Shown piece after piece: positions 63,685 through 64,000 of a stretch of 64,000 nt of DNA. The stretch is from the NCBI GenBank assembly GCA_964445985.1, contig CAYUMU010000015.1:27505-91504 (forward strand), in the 5' to 3' direction. Numbering within the stretch: position 1 is the first letter of the stretch; each line of letters starts with the position of its first letter. Origin of the DNA: CAYUMU01 sp964445985 (GTDB taxonomy: Bacteria > Planctomycetota > Planctomycetia > Pirellulales > S012-138). A program made the position numbers and the translations under genes. The notes under the pieces were generated by a model. That model saw only the letters and a list, made by a program, of their open reading frames with translations, ran no database searches and was not told where the DNA came from.

Positions 63685-64000
63685 CTATCCGACTATTTCA
63701 TCCCGAATGAGGGCATGTATCAAGTCTCCGCTGTAAGGGACATCGGCGAGCAACCGACATACCGTTGGATCCAGGTGCGATTTGCGTGTTAGCACGTATG
63801 AGTTATCGTCTGAAAACTTGCGAACGGTCTCGGGATGAAGGGTCGTGGCGATGAATTGCCCTTGCCGGTTGGTCATTTTCCGTAAACTCATCACAAACTG
63901 GCCGACTTCAGAGAGTGACAGGTGATTATCCGGTTCGTCCCATAGGCACTGCACTTTAGGGGATCGTCTGACACCGTAGCCAATTGATCTTGGCACGAAA
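63685..64000 (-). CDS. AAA-type ATPase, C-terminal part (5' end outside window)
   Basis: The frame is open to the right window edge, so the 105 or so visible residues are the C-terminus. They show the Walker B-like LWDEPDNHLSL, FVMSLRKMTNRQGQFIATTLHPE with the H-loop-type histidine, then VLTRKSHLDPTVCRLLADV. This is the pattern of AAA15/AAA21 (OLD- or ABC-like) ATPases often found in defence cassettes. GC is lower than that of neighbouring high-GC genes. The truncated partner gene follows 2 nt after the stop. Confidence 0.7.
   Translation of the reverse strand, partial: FVPRSIGYGVRRSPKVQCLWDEPDNHLSLSEVGQFVMSLRKMTNRQGQFIATTLHPETVRKFSDDNSYVLTRKSHLDPTVCRLLADVPYSGDLIHALIRDEIVG

Noticed and set aside
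1..64000. CRISPR arrays, rRNA and tRNA genes
   Set aside because: No regularly spaced direct repeats, no rRNA-like sequence and no cloverleaf with T-loop consensus were noticed; a tRNA scan would settle the last point.

Overview
The window looks like a piece of the chromosome of a Planctomycetota bacterium, probably of the Pirellulales/Rhodopirellula type. The signs are a DUF1501 Tat-exported protein, a DUF1559 prepilin-like protein, an ECF sigma factor translationally coupled to a 1562-residue membrane-anchored PQQ-propeller protein, many lipoproteins, lpxK (so an LPS-type outer membrane), a sulfotransferase, long intergenic gaps and several families of short interspersed palindromes. Most genes have high GC. 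No rRNA, tRNA, CRISPR array or transposase was recognised.

Left part (1-16 kb): two small conserved-looking hypotheticals, a ferritin-like protein, a thioredoxin lipoprotein, then a lower-GC insertion holding a DNA methyltransferase and a small ExK-type putative nuclease (2534-6057). glnE, a TIM-barrel protein, and a NatA/NatB-type ABC exporter whose permease is fused to a CPBP protease follow. Next come an exported NHL-like propeller and a TPR protein.

Centre (16-36 kb): a lipoprotein with a ZipA-C-like domain, dapA, a three-gene DUF433/PIN-like toxin-antitoxin-type module, moaD, a PQQ-propeller protein, pyrC, a Gfo/Idh oxidoreductase and lpxK. Then comes a redox-stress group (ABM, DoxX, pirin, MarR) with a shared DNA motif, a thioredoxin-fold lipoprotein and a sulfotransferase. 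A sigma-54-type promoter precedes a 2TM/GAF-like protein plus a small partner. An inactive-looking oxidoreductase with a membrane tail, a deleted RND-transporter remnant and an orphan TctA permease follow.

Right part (37-64 kb): a methyltransferase, the DUF1501 protein, the giant PQQ protein with its ECF sigma factor, a class V aminotransferase, a PIN/TRAM membrane protein, mtaB, a large lipoprotein, a CbiA-like protein lacking its catalytic cysteine and P-loop, the DUF1559 protein, an amino-acid permease, a beta-barrel protein, a WYL regulator, a TolC-family lipoprotein, rclC, an AraC regulator, and a cut-off AAA ATPase with a truncated partner gene.

The chromosome appears to be a housekeeping backbone into which small lower-GC cassettes (2.5-6.1, 16.2-17.3, 18.5-20.1, 31.2-32.6 and 63.5-64 kb) have been inserted. 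The best candidates for undescribed systems are the 2TM/GAF cassette, the three-gene DUF433/PIN-like module, the methyltransferase/nuclease pair and the ZipA-like lipoprotein. All functional statements come from reading motifs by eye; no database search was run.
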